Source: Warburgia ugandensis (lineage: Eukaryota > Streptophyta > Magnoliopsida > Canellales > Canellaceae). From it: DNA of 64,000 bases. Of the stretch, positions 22,401-34,049 are shown in pieces. Below the pieces are notes generated by a model. That model saw only the letters and a list, made by a program, of their open reading frames with translations. It did no database searches and was not told where the DNA came from. The stretch spans positions 45,522,001 to 45,586,000 of the forward strand of contig CP141127.1 of the NCBI GenBank assembly GCA_035236585.1, given 5' to 3'. Each line of letters opens with the position of its first letter. Positions within the stretch are counted from its first letter, which is position 1. Both the position numbers and the translations under genes were made by a program.

Positions 22401-24227
22401 ACTTGATCTTATTGATCAAGTGGGTCCCTTTGCATTTTTAGCATTTTTCTACCACAAAGGTAGATCCCTCATTTTATGCTAGATTTGTAAAAATAAATAG
22501 TGGATATTACTTAATTTCACTATTATATCATCATTAAAATAGATCCTCAAGATTTCATCATCTTAGATCTTGAAGATCTTGAAAGCTGGAAACTTATTTC
22601 ATAAATACAGAAAGTTTTATATGGAATTTTCTATATTTTATGATTTTAGAAGAAAATAGATGAAATAAGATTTTCATAGCTTCTTTTCAATCTCAATTTG
22701 AAGTTCATATGAGTCCTTAATTGAGATTTGAAATTCACAGTCATTCTAGGGTCTAGATTTGAGTCGGGCCCATTGGAACGGATGGCCCAGATTCTTTGGG
22801 GCAAAATGATTTAGTCAGGCAGTAATCAGGCAGACAATTACAGTCAATTTGGTCTGGCGCGCACCTATCACCAGGACATTGGCCTGACACGTCCTCCTAG
22901 GACCATCGCTGTCTCATAGTCATCCTTCCGGGATGACGTTGCATGCGTGCTGCACTCGTGAAAACGCTGTTGTATGGCGTGTTTCCATATGGGGTTTCGC
23001 ACTACGTCTCAAGAACCCAATCTGATCGAGAGATGGGACAATCCATTTGGACTGTCCAATCAATCCTTCTACAATTGAGGGCCGTAGCTGCTATGAAATT
23101 TCTAACCTAGGGGTTCTGGACCCTTTTGGATAGATTGGACAGCTCAGATTTTCCATCTAAACCATCCATAATCCATAATTGAAGGCTTTCTTACCCTTTC
23201 TTGATTTTTATTATTTGTATCCTAAACATAATTTAGGTAAAAATAATTTAACATGAAATAAGTGTGGAAAGGGTTTCCACCTACTTGATAGAAGAAAAAC
23301 ATCGGTTTATAAGTCCAAATTAAGAGAATACTGTCTTGATGATAAGATAGCCCAATATCTGCTTGTCTTATGATTGTCTGTTATTTGAACCATTGGATCT
23401 TGAAATTTCTTTAGGGTTTTGTAGATAAGCCAGTCTAGGACAAATTTTATGGTGAGATTATTGAGATTTGATTTGACACAGAGTGCCTAATTGAATTTAG
23501 GTCTCTTGTTCCAATTTAGAGAGAGGAGAAAAAAATGAACGAAAGGAATTTTGGGAAGAGATCTATGTCTAGTTTTGTAGGGGCAATAAGATAATTTCAT
23601 GATAAATTTTATGAACAATTTTAGAGGATTTTTGGGGGTGTATCTATAGGCATTTTGGGTGTTTTTCATGATTATGTGTAATTATTATGTTTTATTCTTT
23701 TTATTATTTAATGTTCATTGGATTCCCACTACCACCTCCTTCTCCACTAATAGGTGGTAGTGGTTTGACTCATGATTACACGTGCTCTGGCTATTGGATT
23801 CCTTTGTGGGGCCCACAAGGGACCCCCACGAGGTGTGAAAAGACCATTTTACCCTTTATAGAGAAAATTCCATTTTATTCCCCCGAACTCGGAATTGAGT
23901 TTACTTAGTGGCGTTGGAATCGTATTTTCAAGTGCATTCTAAATATTGAGGTCTTAGGTCTTGGTTATGGGTAAAATTATCATATTACCCTTTTATTCAT
24001 AAAAATGGAAAAAAATAAGAATTTTTCATCCGAATTTAGAATTTGTCATGCTCATAATCATTCTGAAGGGTTCATCCAGTATGTTTTTAATTATACATGT
24101 CTTATACTTGGATTGTACTTCTATGAGAAGTAAATTTTCAACAAACCAAATATTCCAGCCCAGAATTTTTGAAAACTCAAATTTTATTGATTTTCTCAAT
24201 CAATTTACAAAAATTGGGGTTATTATA
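19413..24227 (-). mobile_element. 3' LTR of chromovirus element D
   Basis: A complete 4,815-bp LTR in minus orientation. Its start (minus strand) TATAATAACCCCAATTTTT follows a polypurine tract; its end is AAACCTGGGTCATCACA at 19,413. Related LTRs occur at 28,682-31,853 (the 5' copy of the same element), 40,693-44,898, 49,422-52,501 and 57,898-63,446. By eye the two D LTRs differ at about 6% of positions over a 330-bp stretch (19,690-20,020 against 28,860-29,170). A TATA-like TATAGATA lies at about 23,640-23,650, minus strand. A (TA)n run at 20,833-20,852 is much shorter in the 5' copy. 22,700-23,050 is GC-rich. Confidence 0.9.
20833..20852. repeat. (TA)n microsatellite in the D 3' LTR
   Basis: Ten TA units. 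The 5' LTR of the same element has only TATATATA at the matching place (30,020), so the run grew or shrank after insertion. Confidence 0.9.
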
Positions 24228-24230
24228 ATC

Positions 24231-24240
24231 TTCCCCCCTT
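24231..24240 (-). other. Polypurine tract of element D
   Basis: Minus strand AAGGGGGGAA, then GAT, then the LTR start TATAATAACCCC. This primes plus-strand DNA synthesis. Fragments F (44,901) and G (49,409) carry the same tract, which fixes the LTR boundary. Confidence 0.85.
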
Positions 24241-24278
24241 AAAATAATTTCGTTCTCAAAATTTGTAATACAATAACT

Positions 24279-24860
24279 TAATCAAATAGACTAGGATGTG
24301 TCTTCCTCATTTCTACTTGTGTTTCCCACGTGGCTTCCTCAGCAAAGTGATGTTGCCACAGGACTTTGTCTAGCAGAATGATTTTGGTCCTTAACATCTA
24401 TTCCTTACAGTCCAAGCTCCATATCGCCTTCTCTTCGAAGGTTAGGTCTGGCTTTAGCTCTTTTGGTACCCTTTGAAGTACATGCATGTCATCTTGTAGG
24501 TATTTTCGTAGCATGGATACGTGAAAGACACTATGTATTTCTGAGAGTTGGGGTGGTAAGGCTAACTTGTAGGCCACTGGACCAACTCTTTCTAGGATTT
24601 CAAATGGACTGATGAATCTAGGACTAAGTTTTCCTTTGCTTCCAAACCTCATTACTCCTTTGACTGTGATGCTTTCAAAAATACATGCTCCCCCACATCA
24701 AATTCTAGGTTTCTATCTTTTTCTGCGTAACTCTTCTACCGACTATGTGCTGTTAACAACCTCTTTTGTATCAATCTAACCTTGTCTATACATTGTTCCA
24801 CTAGTTCTGACTTTATTAGCTTTCTTTCTCCAACTTCACTCCAACAGGTTGGTGATTGAC
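24279..24860 (-). pseudogene. Integrase C-terminus with GPY/F and chromodomain of element D
   Basis: The open frame at 24,398-24,652 starts FGSKGKLSPRFISPFEILER, the GPY/F module of Ty3 integrases (here SPF for GPF), followed by VAYKLALPPQLSEIHSVFHV and SMLRKYLQDD. A stop after LDCKE at 24,398 cuts it. Beyond the stop the same frame continues LRTKIILLDKVLWQHHFAEE, ATWETQVEMRK and HPSLFD, ending at about 24,279. That is a chromodomain, which in chromoviruses directs integration toward marked chromatin. Fragment F keeps this region open (44,948-45,433). The chromodomain and the order integrase-GPY/F-chromodomain place D in the chromoviruses, most like Tekay/Del. Confidence 0.87.
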
Positions 24861-24864
24861 ATGG

Positions 24865-25578
24865 CTAGCCATACAATGCATCATATGGTGTCATACCAAT
24901 ACTTGCTTGAAAACTATTGTTATACACGAATTCTATTAACATAAGATGTTCATCCCAATTCCCATTCCAATCTAATGCACATGCTCTCAACATATCTTCT
25001 AAGGTCTGAATAGTCCTTTCTGATTGACCTTCTATTTGGGGGTGAAATGCTATACTAAATTTAAGTGAGGTTCCTAAGGCTTGTTGTACACTCTTCCAAC
25101 ATCTTGAAGTAAATATTCCATCCCTATCAGAGATGATGGATAGTGGAATCCCATGAAGACTTATTATTTCTTTGATGTATAACTTAGCTAGGTTGTCAAG
25201 TGATTGGTTCTGCCTAATTGGAAGGAAATGTGTTGACTTTGTTAACCTATCCACAACCACCCAAATCATGTCATGGCCTACCCGGGTCCTTGGCAATCCT
25301 ACTACAATATCCATAGTGATATTGTCCCATTTCCATTCTAGAAGTTCCAATGTTTGTAACATTCTAGGTGGCTTTTGGTGTTTAGCTTTTACTTGTTCAC
25401 AATTTAGACATTTAGCCATAAATTCTCCTATTTCTCTTTTCATGCCTTCCCACCAACAATATCTTTTTAAATCCTGACACATCTTTGTACCCCCAGGGTG
25501 TATGGAAATTTTTGACTGATGGGCTTCTTGTAACAGTTCTTGTCTCAAGTTTATGCCCTTAAAAACATATACCCCCAT
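24865..25578 (-). pseudogene. Integrase (zinc-binding and catalytic core) of element D
   Basis: The longest open frame of the window, 237 codons. The zinc-binding domain keeps all ligands: H20 and H27 (EAHQSKISIHPGG), C57 and C60 (KCLNCEQ). The catalytic D,D-35-E triad is also complete: D90 in NITMDIVVGLP, D151 in IISDRDGIF, E187 in EGQSERTIQ, with 35 residues between the last two. Integrase joins the LTR ends of the cDNA to target DNA and leaves a 5-bp duplication in Ty3 elements. The frame is open but is cut off from the upstream RNase H by stops near 25,580-25,690 and from the C-terminal module by a shift near 24,860. It is therefore a fragment of a dead polyprotein despite its intact motifs. 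Confidence 0.9.
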
Positions 25579-25693
25579 CTATACCCTTACAAAATCCTTT
25601 TTTTTTACACAATTCCTGAGTTACTATATCTTCTTCTTAGGCTTTAAATACAAAAGATGATTTAATGGTGATGTTTGTGAGTACACCTCTTAG

Positions 25694-26167
25694 CTATCTA
25701 CTTAATGCATTAGCTACTATGTTCACTTTTCTAGGATGGTATTGGATGGCCAAATCGTAGTCTTTGATATACTCTATCCATCTTCTTTGTCTCATGTTTA
25801 AATCAGCCTGTGTGAAGATGTATTTAAGACTTTTATGATCTATGAATACCCTGAATTTTTCTCCATACAAATTAAGTCTCCAAATTTTCAATGCAAAAAC
25901 TACAGCTGCCAATTCTAAGTCATGTACTGGGTATTTTATTTCATGTTTCTTCAATTGTCTAGATGCATAAGCAATGACCTGCCCATTTTGCATCAACACA
26001 CCCCCTAACCCTTTGCCTAAAGCATCACAGTATATTTCATATCCTCCACTTTCAGATGACAAAGTCAATACTGGTGTTGTAGTTAACCTCTTCTTTAGCT
26101 CTTGGAAACTATTTTCACATTCTTCTGTACAAGTGAATTGTACCCCCTTTCTCATCAGGGAAGTCAA
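25694..26167 (-). pseudogene. RNase H domain of element D
   Basis: An open stretch of 157 codons at the RT-RNase H junction. It begins [20 protein letters not shown], the RT connection, and carries the Ty3 RNase H blocks: [72 protein letters not shown] and [15 protein letters not shown]. The first three acidic residues (YCDA, LELA, FIDH) are kept. In the last block the usual VADALSR reads VANALSR, so the fourth acid is lost; fragment F keeps VADALSR. RNase H removes the RNA template during cDNA synthesis. Confidence 0.9.
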
Positions 26168-26229
26168 AGGAAGAGCTATACGGGAAAATCCTTTGAATGA
26201 ATCTACAGTAGTATCCTATTAGTCCAAGA

Positions 26230-26900
26230 AAACTATGTATTTTTGTTACTGTTTTAAGTTTCTCTTAATTCATTCTTGGTAGGGTCCACTTCTACTCCAT
26301 TCTTGGAAATTACATGACCCTAGAAATCGACCTTCTCTAACCAAAATTCACACTTATTAAATTTACCAAATAGTTTATGCATTCTGAGGGTATTTAGTAT
26401 AATTTGTAAGTGTTCTTGATGTTCCTTGATACTAGTAGAGTAAATCAGTATATCATCAATAAATACTAGAAGATTCTGTTCATCAGATCCATAAACACTG
26501 CTGGTGCATTGGTCAGCCCAAAAGATATGACTAGAAACTCATAATGCCCATACCAAGTTCGGAATGCTAACTTGGTTATGTCTTCATCCTTAATACCAAG
26601 TGATGATATCTTGATCTAAGGTCAATTTTGGAAAAGACCTTAGCATATTGGAGTTGATCAAAGAGATCATCAATGCAAGGTAAGGGATACCTATTTTTCA
26701 TTGTGGCACTATTCAGCATTCTATAATCAATGCACAATCTCATAGACCTCTCCTTCTTCTTCACAAATATTACTGGTGCTCCCCATGGCGAACTACTTGG
26801 TCTAATAAACCTTTTGTCTAACAATTCTTGTAACTAACCTTTCAACTCTACTAGGTCCATCCTATAAGGTGCTTTATAAATTGGAGTTGTACCAAGAATT
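26230..26900 (-). pseudogene. Reverse transcriptase of element D
   Basis: The open part at 26,576-26,824 reads [46 protein letters not shown] and [14 protein letters not shown], the standard first half of a chromovirus RT. In family form the SKIDLRSGYHQL aspartate is catalytic; it is present here. After a frameshift the minus strand continues [15 protein letters not shown], then [20 protein letters not shown] near 26,455 with the FxDD catalytic pair intact, and GHVISKNGVEVDPTK near 26,290. Multiple shifts and stops between these blocks make it a pseudogene. Confidence 0.9.
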
Positions 26901-27199
26901 ACTTCAATGGTAAACTCAATTTCTCCATGTGGGGGTAATCCTAGTAGTTCTTCAGGAAAAACATCTTAGAATTCCTTGACTATAATTTTTGTTATCCTAG
27001 GCTATTCAACATCTAAAGAAATTACTATTGCTAGAAATGCCTGACACCCATTGGACATATGTTTGACTGCCTTCATAGCTGAGATAATGGATTTGTCTAA
27101 GTCATCGTGTTTCCCATACATTACTAATACTTCCTCACCCAGTATGCTCAATGTGATTTTCTTCTTATGATAGTCCATAACTACCTAGTATTTTGCTAA

Positions 27200-27485
27200 C
27201 TAGTCCATACCTAGTATGATGTCAAAGTCCACCATGTTTAGTAAAATGAGGTCTATGTCCATTCTTTTGTCCAATACTTCTATAAGTACATTATGCATGT
27301 ATTCTTTTAATTTAACTGTTTTTCCAACTGGAGTTGTTACATCTAGATTAAATCCCAAGTTTTTCACTAGCAGTTGTATACTAGATGCAAATACGCACGA
27401 TATAAGGGAATGCGTAGATCCAAAATCAAACAGTACTTTGGCATAGTTGTCAGCTACATGTAATGTACCTTCAATCACCGCATTA
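27200..27485 (-). pseudogene. Aspartic protease of element D
   Basis: An open frame of 92 codons reading MIEGTLHVADNYAKVLFDFG then STHSLIS. In Ty3 retropepsins the catalytic loop is LFDSGATHSFIS; here D is kept but SGA has become FGS. The end MVDFDIILGMD matches the family YDVILGMDWL. The enzyme would cut Gag-Pol. The changed loop and the neighbouring stops argue against activity. Confidence 0.87.
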
Positions 27486-27564
27486 GATGGTCTAGCCTAA
27501 CTATCAGTGATGGCAAAGACCCTTCCTTGGTGTTGAGGGGCAGTTTCTAGTTTTGCCTCCTTGA

Positions 27565-28660
27565 CTACCAGTGGTTTGGTACAGTAGGTGGTGATGTGTC
27601 CATACTCCCCACAATTATGGCACTTGATTGGAAACTGTTGTGGTTGCTGCTGAACAGGTCTAGGGTAGATACTGCCTTCGTGAAATTTTCTGCATCTTGG
27701 ACATGGTTGTCTATTCTGCCTTGGTACATTGCTCCTCTAATTTCTTTAAGGCTTAAAATTGTTCCAAGGTCTTTTATTCTTCTAGAAGGGCTTTGGGTTA
27801 TTATTTCCTCTTCCACTAAACTTGGTAATTTGACTCTTCTAGTATTCTTCTTCAAACTTGGAAGCCATTTCCACACATTCTGCAAAGGTCGTGGGTTTAG
27901 TACCTAGTACCTTTATTTTCAACCCTGGGTGCAGCACTTCAATGAATCGATTCACGATGTGTGTTTCAGAGTTACAACGTGAGTCACAAATCTCCTTAAT
28001 TGCATGAACTTGTTATCATACTCCACCACTAACATGTTTCCTTATCTTAGATCTAAAAACTCTATCAACTTTCTTTCTTGTACATGAGAAGGGAAATATT
28101 TGTGGTTAAATATTTCCTTAAATTCCTCCCATGTAGTATCTTCAGAATTTGAGAAGAAGGTGTTGTTAACTAATCTCCACCAAAATGCAACTTCTTGTTT
28201 TAATAAGTAGGTGGCAAATTTCACCCTCAACTCTGGAGGAGTACGTAGTGCACTGAAATCCTTTCTACTTCATACATCCATTCCTCAGCCTTCTCAACTT
28301 CACCATTACCATTATACACTATAACCATCTTTTGAAATCTCTCCATCATGTTGTCAACTCTTTCTAGTGCTAATGGAGATTTTCAAACTTCTTCACTTGG
28401 TAAAGGGAAGATTGCCCTTGTATTAGTGTGGGAGTAGCTAACATTGGTGTTAGTATATTATGTCTCACTTCAAGCTGAGCTTGAGCTTGCGTACTTGGTA
28501 TCTCTACGAGAGGTGATGAACTTTGGGTTTTTTGAAGGTGAGGAAGGAGGTTCCTCAATACCCCTATTACCATCTCTTCCACATTGTTCATGGTTACTCT
28601 CTCCATATTGTCTTCTGGAGTATTTTGAGATGTCTGCCTCGTGACTCTCTTTAGTGGCAT
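27565..28660 (-). pseudogene. Gag of element D, with zinc knuckle
   Basis: The likely start is the ATG at 28,660, MPLKRVTRQTSQNTPEDNME, a typical start for this clade (MPPRRxTRR). An open stretch to 28,370 is followed, after a break, by ERFQKMVIVYNGNGEVEKAE and EEWMYEVERI. The capsid core follows at 28,042-28,230 (EVAFWWRLVNN, TTWEEFKEIFNHKYFP, RKLIEFLDLR). In another frame the nucleocapsid part shows CPRCRKFHEG and a perfect CX2CX4HX4C knuckle at 27,581-27,622. The domain order is complete but spread over at least three frames. Only about 20 bp separate this ATG from the LTR-derived sequence at 28,682, so the primer site and normal leader are missing. Confidence 0.88.
27581..27622 (-). other. 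Zinc knuckle motif of D Gag
   Basis: Minus-strand translation CHNCGEYGHITTYC fits CX2CX4HX4C exactly. This nucleocapsid motif binds the element RNA. It lies in a frame different from the overlapping 106-codon open frame (27,565-27,885), which is therefore partly out of frame. Confidence 0.9.
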
Positions 28661-28681
28661 CTACTCATAAACCAAAAATTC

Positions 28682-31600
28682 TTTTCTTTAGGACTTGTTT
28701 TGAAAAACCCAAGTCATCACTTGATACATAACATAAGTAGAATTTATGTACAAGATAAAATTCCATTCCAGGAATTTATTTTTATTAAATTCCAGAATCC
28801 ATCTAGTGGTTCACGGTACAGCCAAATCCATTACAATACTTGTCCAAATTACATAATCCAAAACTCAAAGCTCACCATACAATGAAACTCTCATTTCAAT
28901 ACAATACTCTCAAACAAAACAAAATACATGTCTTCAAGGGGTATACCCTGATGATTAGTCTCTTTAAGTTTTCTACAGTCTTGAGCTCCTAACTCTCCTT
29001 CCCTGTATCTGAGATATTGTAAACATTGAAACATTTACAGTATCTCAGCAAGTTTTGCATGGTAGGGGATTCAAGAAGCATAATACTTGACAATATAATT
29101 CTAATACTGCATAATCCCATTGTCCATAAACATACTCATGTGTCAAACTCTTTACATTGTAATATATGTACATCCATATACATACATATTATACATGGAT
29201 AATTTCATAAAATTTATGAAAGTAGTCAATATAATTCCCAACTAAGCTAATCAATTCTCTCCACCATGAGAAATCAGTATTTCAGCTAGTCCTATAATGG
29301 GAATTTCCCTTCTTGGGAAATACTAGTAATATACAATTACCTGGCATTTCGTCATGCCAATACATAAGGCATTTCACTATGCCTATCTCGTATGCATCAT
29401 AGTTCAAAATAATCAAAGGACTACCATGATGCAGTCTAATCCATACTAGCAAGCTCTGATAACTGCCCTGTTCACCATTAATACCGCGGTGGAAAATATT
29501 GTATCACTACCCACATGGGGAGATGGACTTTTACAGTGGTGGCCTTCCCATAATTGTCCCGCCTGACTTTTAGCCTCTCATAGGGCAAGGTATCATCAAA
29601 TTTAGAGAAGTGGGTGGCCAAACCTGCAGATCTCCCCAGCATAACATCCCCTAGGATTATGCCTGTTAAAACAAAACCACAAGCCTCGATGCTTGTATGT
29701 AAAATAGGTTTCATACCCATCAGACAATCTGTCTATTTACTTAGGGCTGGAATATCTTCTAGTTCCCTATTCACTTAGAGTCTAGTCTTCAATCCTAACT
29801 TAACCATTTCATATGTGTTTGGTTGGATGATAAGGGTTTCAGGGGATTTAATACAGGTATTAACATTACAGTTGTCAACATAAGGTCATGGGTTCAATCA
29901 TATACATCCCATGTAAATGCATTCATCAAACCTTCCTACCTTCAAGTAGTGATCCATCTCTCCAAATCTTCCATGATCCTGACTGATGCATGTAATCTGT
30001 ACATCCATACATATTGTCAATATATATAAAATCTAAACAATCCTATTGATCACTAGATTTGATGGTTAGAATGATCTTTAAATCTTTCATATCTAAGTAT
30101 TTTCTATCTCTAAGTCTTTGTGTGTCCATCTCCTTGATCTTGATCTTTCATAAATACTTTGATCAACAATCTATACTTATTGATAAAGATCAAGGGCCTA
30201 GATCTTCTATCATCTAATTCTTCTTTGATCTAAGTTCAGTTATTTGATCATCCCTAAAGAGGATGACCCTAGCTCTCTTTCTTGAATCATCTTTGATCAA
30301 GGGTTTGGATTATCTAATCTAATGATCTAGATTTGATCAATAGCATGCATACTAAGTACAATATAATATCCTTATTCTTATTATTCTTGATCATTCAAGA
30401 TCTAATGCATCTAGTTTGATCATCCTTATCATAGTTACAGTTTTTATTAGGATTAGATAATTTACTAACCTTTTATGCCCTTATTATCATTATTCAAGTA
30501 ATTAATGTTTTACTAGTTGAAGATAACTTATTTTAGCCTAAGTCTAAACTGCTCCTCTTATTTCTAATTGGCTAAGTCTTACTAGCTGAATGGGTGAACA
30601 CAAAGTGGTTACTTCAATCCTCATGTAAGGAGGCATTTAGACCTCACAAACATCAATGAAAGGTAGGGGAAGAGCGAGGCTCTATTAGGCAACCCCCTTA
30701 ACCACTATGTTCAACATTCACTATAGTGACCTTAGCTCAACCTTTCATAAGGTTCCTATAAGCATGTTAACCCTAAGTACTCTTTCTAATTGATTTTAAT
30801 TAAGTCCATGAATATTTACAATGTCATTCATCGGGTTCATTATTCTCCTTGTTTGGGCCAAGGATTTGATAATCCTTATATTGTCCTACTAACTATAGCC
30901 CATACTAATTAAGTCTCACTCTTATTTGTGTCATGAAACTCAACTTTCTCATTAGATTTCATTTTCTTTGTAATTTATGAACATTAAGATACAAACACTA
31001 ATTAAGCAATTATATCCACTAATAAAATTTAAATCATGACTTTAAAGTAGAAATCTAATAATTTTAACAACATTTTACACTAACATGCTTCCTATGTAAC
31101 TTAATGAAATGAAACTGTACTTAAAACTAAAATGCCCCTAAGTTATAAAATACATAAAAATTTACTACTAACCTAATGGAATCATGCTTAAACTTCAAAT
31201 GTAAACTAACATGACCCTAAGATAATTAAATCTATCAACCTAATATAACAATCTAATCACATAGCATCCTAAAATCTAAAAGTTACACTAGCATGCTTTA
31301 TAACATAATTCACTTTTAAACTGCTATTATCAAATAAAAGAAAATGATATTAATTACATTAATATTTTTAGAAACCTTTATTTATGATCCAACCAATAGA
31401 TCTTAGAACTTTTCCTTTTAATCAAGGGTTTGCTTCATTAAAGTACAAAGATCATATTCCTATGTTTTTATCATAGTAAATCCATGATATCCATGGATTA
31501 CATCATATTATCCCTCATTCGTTCCATGCCAAAGGTCTGATCACACTTGATCCTCTTGGTCAAGTGGGTCCCTTTGCATTTTTACTGTTTTTCTACCATA

Positions 31601-31853
31601 AAGGTAGATCCCTCATTTTATGCTGGATCTATAAAAATAAATAGTGGATATTACTTAATTTCAATATTATATCATCATTAAAATAGATCCCCAAGATTTG
31701 ATCATCTCAGATCTCAAAGATCTTGAATGTTGGAAACTTATTTCATAAATACAAAAGGTTTCATAAGGAATTTGCTATATTTTATGATTTTAGAAGAAAA
31801 TAGATGAAATAAGATTTCCATAGCTTCTTTCCAATCTCAATTTAGATTTCATA
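28682..31853 (-). mobile_element. 5' LTR of element D, truncated at both ends
   Basis: Collinear with the D 3' LTR from its position 19,511 to about 22,705, by eye about 94% alike in the stretch checked. It lacks the last 98 bp of the LTR together with the primer site and leader (gag side). It also lacks the first about 1.5 kb with the promoter (equivalent to 22,706-24,227). At 31,846-31,862 it runs without spacer into the truncated 5' LTR of element E. With no promoter and no PBS, D could not move in its present form. Confidence 0.85.
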
Positions 31854-31966
31854 TGGCGAGATGGGGTTTTAGACGGAAATGGGGTTCCACCACCGGCGAT
31901 GGGCATCCCCAAGCTGCCCAAGTAAGCCTGTTCTTATCTCTCTCTCATGGTTCTTCCCCTTTCAGG

Positions 31967-31987
31967 CTAGATCCATGATGGATCTAG
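31967..31987 (+). other. 9-bp hairpin in the E LTR leader
   Basis: CTAGATCCA, loop TGA, TGGATCTAG: a perfect 9-bp stem. The same stem with loop TGC stands at 38,114-38,134 in the other LTR. It directly follows a CTTTCAGG splice-acceptor-like stretch. Confidence 0.5.
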
Positions 31988-33056
31988 TGTTCTTAGACAT
32001 TTTCCAGCCGGATTTCCTAGCCAAAAAATGTCCCCAAACCGGCTCAGACGACCTTGCATGAGCCAGGTATCCCAGGGACGCCTTGCCCCATGTGCGCCTG
32101 GGACAGGGTCCCAGGGATGGGTTCCGGGCGTACGATAGTGCGTACGCTATCCTAGGTGCGGCCTTCGGGTGCGCACATGACATAGGGCACGGGTCCTGGC
32201 TCGACCAGGATGCACGGAGTGCCCTGGGAGATGAGACGTGCCATGCTACAGGTGCATCCGTGCGATGTTGCGCGTCATAGCGCGTCACTTGAGCATGCAT
32301 GTGCGCATGCAAAACATGGTCCCTGGCACGACCTTTGGGCGCGCACGCACGTGAGGCGGTCGCGGTTCAACCAGGATGCACGGGTGTCTTGGGAACTGGG
32401 ACACATGGACCTAATAAGACTATAAAGTTAGGATTAGAGGACAAATTACAGAGTTTAACTATTGGAAAGTAGATCCATATTATAGGATCTAGCCTAACAA
32501 ATGAATTAGGCAAGGACTAAGGACCCAATAGACAGAGCTAGCGATCTAATGTCTAAATGGATTGAAATTAATAAGGACTCCTTGTATCCATTCATACCCA
32601 GGAGTTTATAAATGAGACTCAGGGATGGGTTGAGTGATAAAGGACGCGACACCAAGAGACTTTGATGTAGGTGCTCTATCGCTACTAGACTCTTTTAAAA
32701 AGAGCCTTGATTGCTTTGAAATTACATGTTTTAAGTATACATATATGACTTGTTTAGCATGACTTATTTTATGACTTGTTTAGCATATAAATGAATTCAA
32801 CATGCATATGATAAATACGTTATGCATACACATGTTTTGCAAATAATTGCATATATTGCATGATTTATGAGCATTGAGTTCTTGAAAAATTGCATGTCCT
32901 TGAAGGTTACCAAAAGACGTTGGAGTGCCCAAAAGATGCTGGGTAGGCAGTTGTGAGGGCTACGCAGTTGTGAGGGACCCAAGGAGGACAGGTTTTGAAA
33001 AATACATTGCGCATATATTGCCAAGACATGTGCTACATGCATAGATTGCATGATAA

Positions 33057-33153
33057 GTGTAGCCTTGACCGATGAGGGCGGGCTGATGAGGGCGGGCTAG
33101 AGAGTGCTGACAGGGCTTCTAGGCTATCAGGCTTCTAGGCAGGGTTATGACTT
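33057..33153 (+). repeat. Minisatellite in the E 5' LTR
   Basis: GATGAGGGCGGGCT stands twice in a row, followed by GGCTTCTAGGCTATCA and another GGCTTCTAGGC. The matching place in the 3' LTR (39,206-39,345) has about four and three units. The sequence resembles the internal part of the TRIM-like element at 49,984-50,036. Confidence 0.75.
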
Positions 33154-34036
33154 TGAATGCAATACTAGCATGAGGAGATTTTATGAATTGCATGCATGTT
33201 TTGCAACCGATTTCATAAATTGCATGATTTACGACGAAGATGTGTCATATGCCCTGTTGAGGCTATGACCGAGTGTTGTCAAGTACCTGGGGACCACACG
33301 ACGGCGAGGTCGTGGGCATAGTCGGACCCTATGGTTTCGTGGATTTACTTGCATCGCATATGGCATGACATGAGGTTGGTTGACCATACCATACCAGATA
33401 TCCATGAGTTGGATCCAGTTGAGCATCTTATGCATATCATTATGTTTATGATATATGATACTTTCAACTTGGATTATGCTATTCTTTAAGTCGTCAGTAT
33501 TCCGAATTGACAGTAGTTTTTAATATTGATATTGAACATGATTGCTTGAACATGCACATGTTTTAAAGAGTATATGATTTTAAACATAGCATGCATTGTA
33601 AAACTAGTAGTGATAGACTCCTACTGAGTATAGTATATACTCACCCTATCCTTAACATTTTTCAGGATAGTTCTACTCACAAATAGAAGACGCCTCAGGA
33701 GATATTAGTGCTACGAGCAAGTGAATTAAAAAGGAGACAATTATACATGTAAGTAAACTCTTAACCCTTTGGATACGTATTTATTTACAATTGGGTTGTG
33801 TGTTGTGACTAGATAGACCTAGGGAAAAACATTTATGATTTCTGAAGTTTTTCAAAAACTACTTTGACTATTGTGAAAGAAAATGACACTCGGGGTTTTC
33901 AAAATGGGTTTAAAACTAAAGATTTTCTACTGCATTGCATGGTTTTTATAAAATGGTTTTCAAATGGGGATGCATCCTGCCTTAGGAATTATATATTGCA
34001 TTAAAAAATGCATGAGAAAACCTGGGTCGTCACAGT

Positions 34037-34049
34037 TGGTATCAGAGCC
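34037..34049 (+). other. Primer binding site of element E (initiator tRNA-Met type)
   Basis: TGGTATCAGAGCC stands two bases after the LTR end CACA. It is the standard plant primer site complementary to the 3' end of the initiator methionine tRNA, unchanged from consensus. It sets the element's plus orientation. Confidence 0.92.

Larger units (their letters stand above)
31854..34034 (+). mobile_element. 5' LTR of LARD-like element E, 5'-truncated
   Basis: Matches 38,003-40,225 of the E 3' LTR and ends in ACCTGGGTCGTCACA just before the primer site. About 555 bp at the LTR start, including the TATA box, are missing; the fusion with the D 5' LTR lies at 31,846-31,862. The two E LTRs differ by roughly 4% in the AT-rich part and about 8% in the CpG-rich part (32,050-32,370), counted by eye on short stretches. 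The CpG-rich part produces open frames on both strands (31,879-32,425) that have no domain. Confidence 0.88.

Noticed and set aside
31879..32425. Open frames on both strands in the E 5' LTR, including one of 116 codons with His/Ala-rich sequence
   Set aside because: CpG-rich LTR leader, low-complexity composition. The counterpart in the 3' LTR (38,191-38,496) differs by frameshifts.
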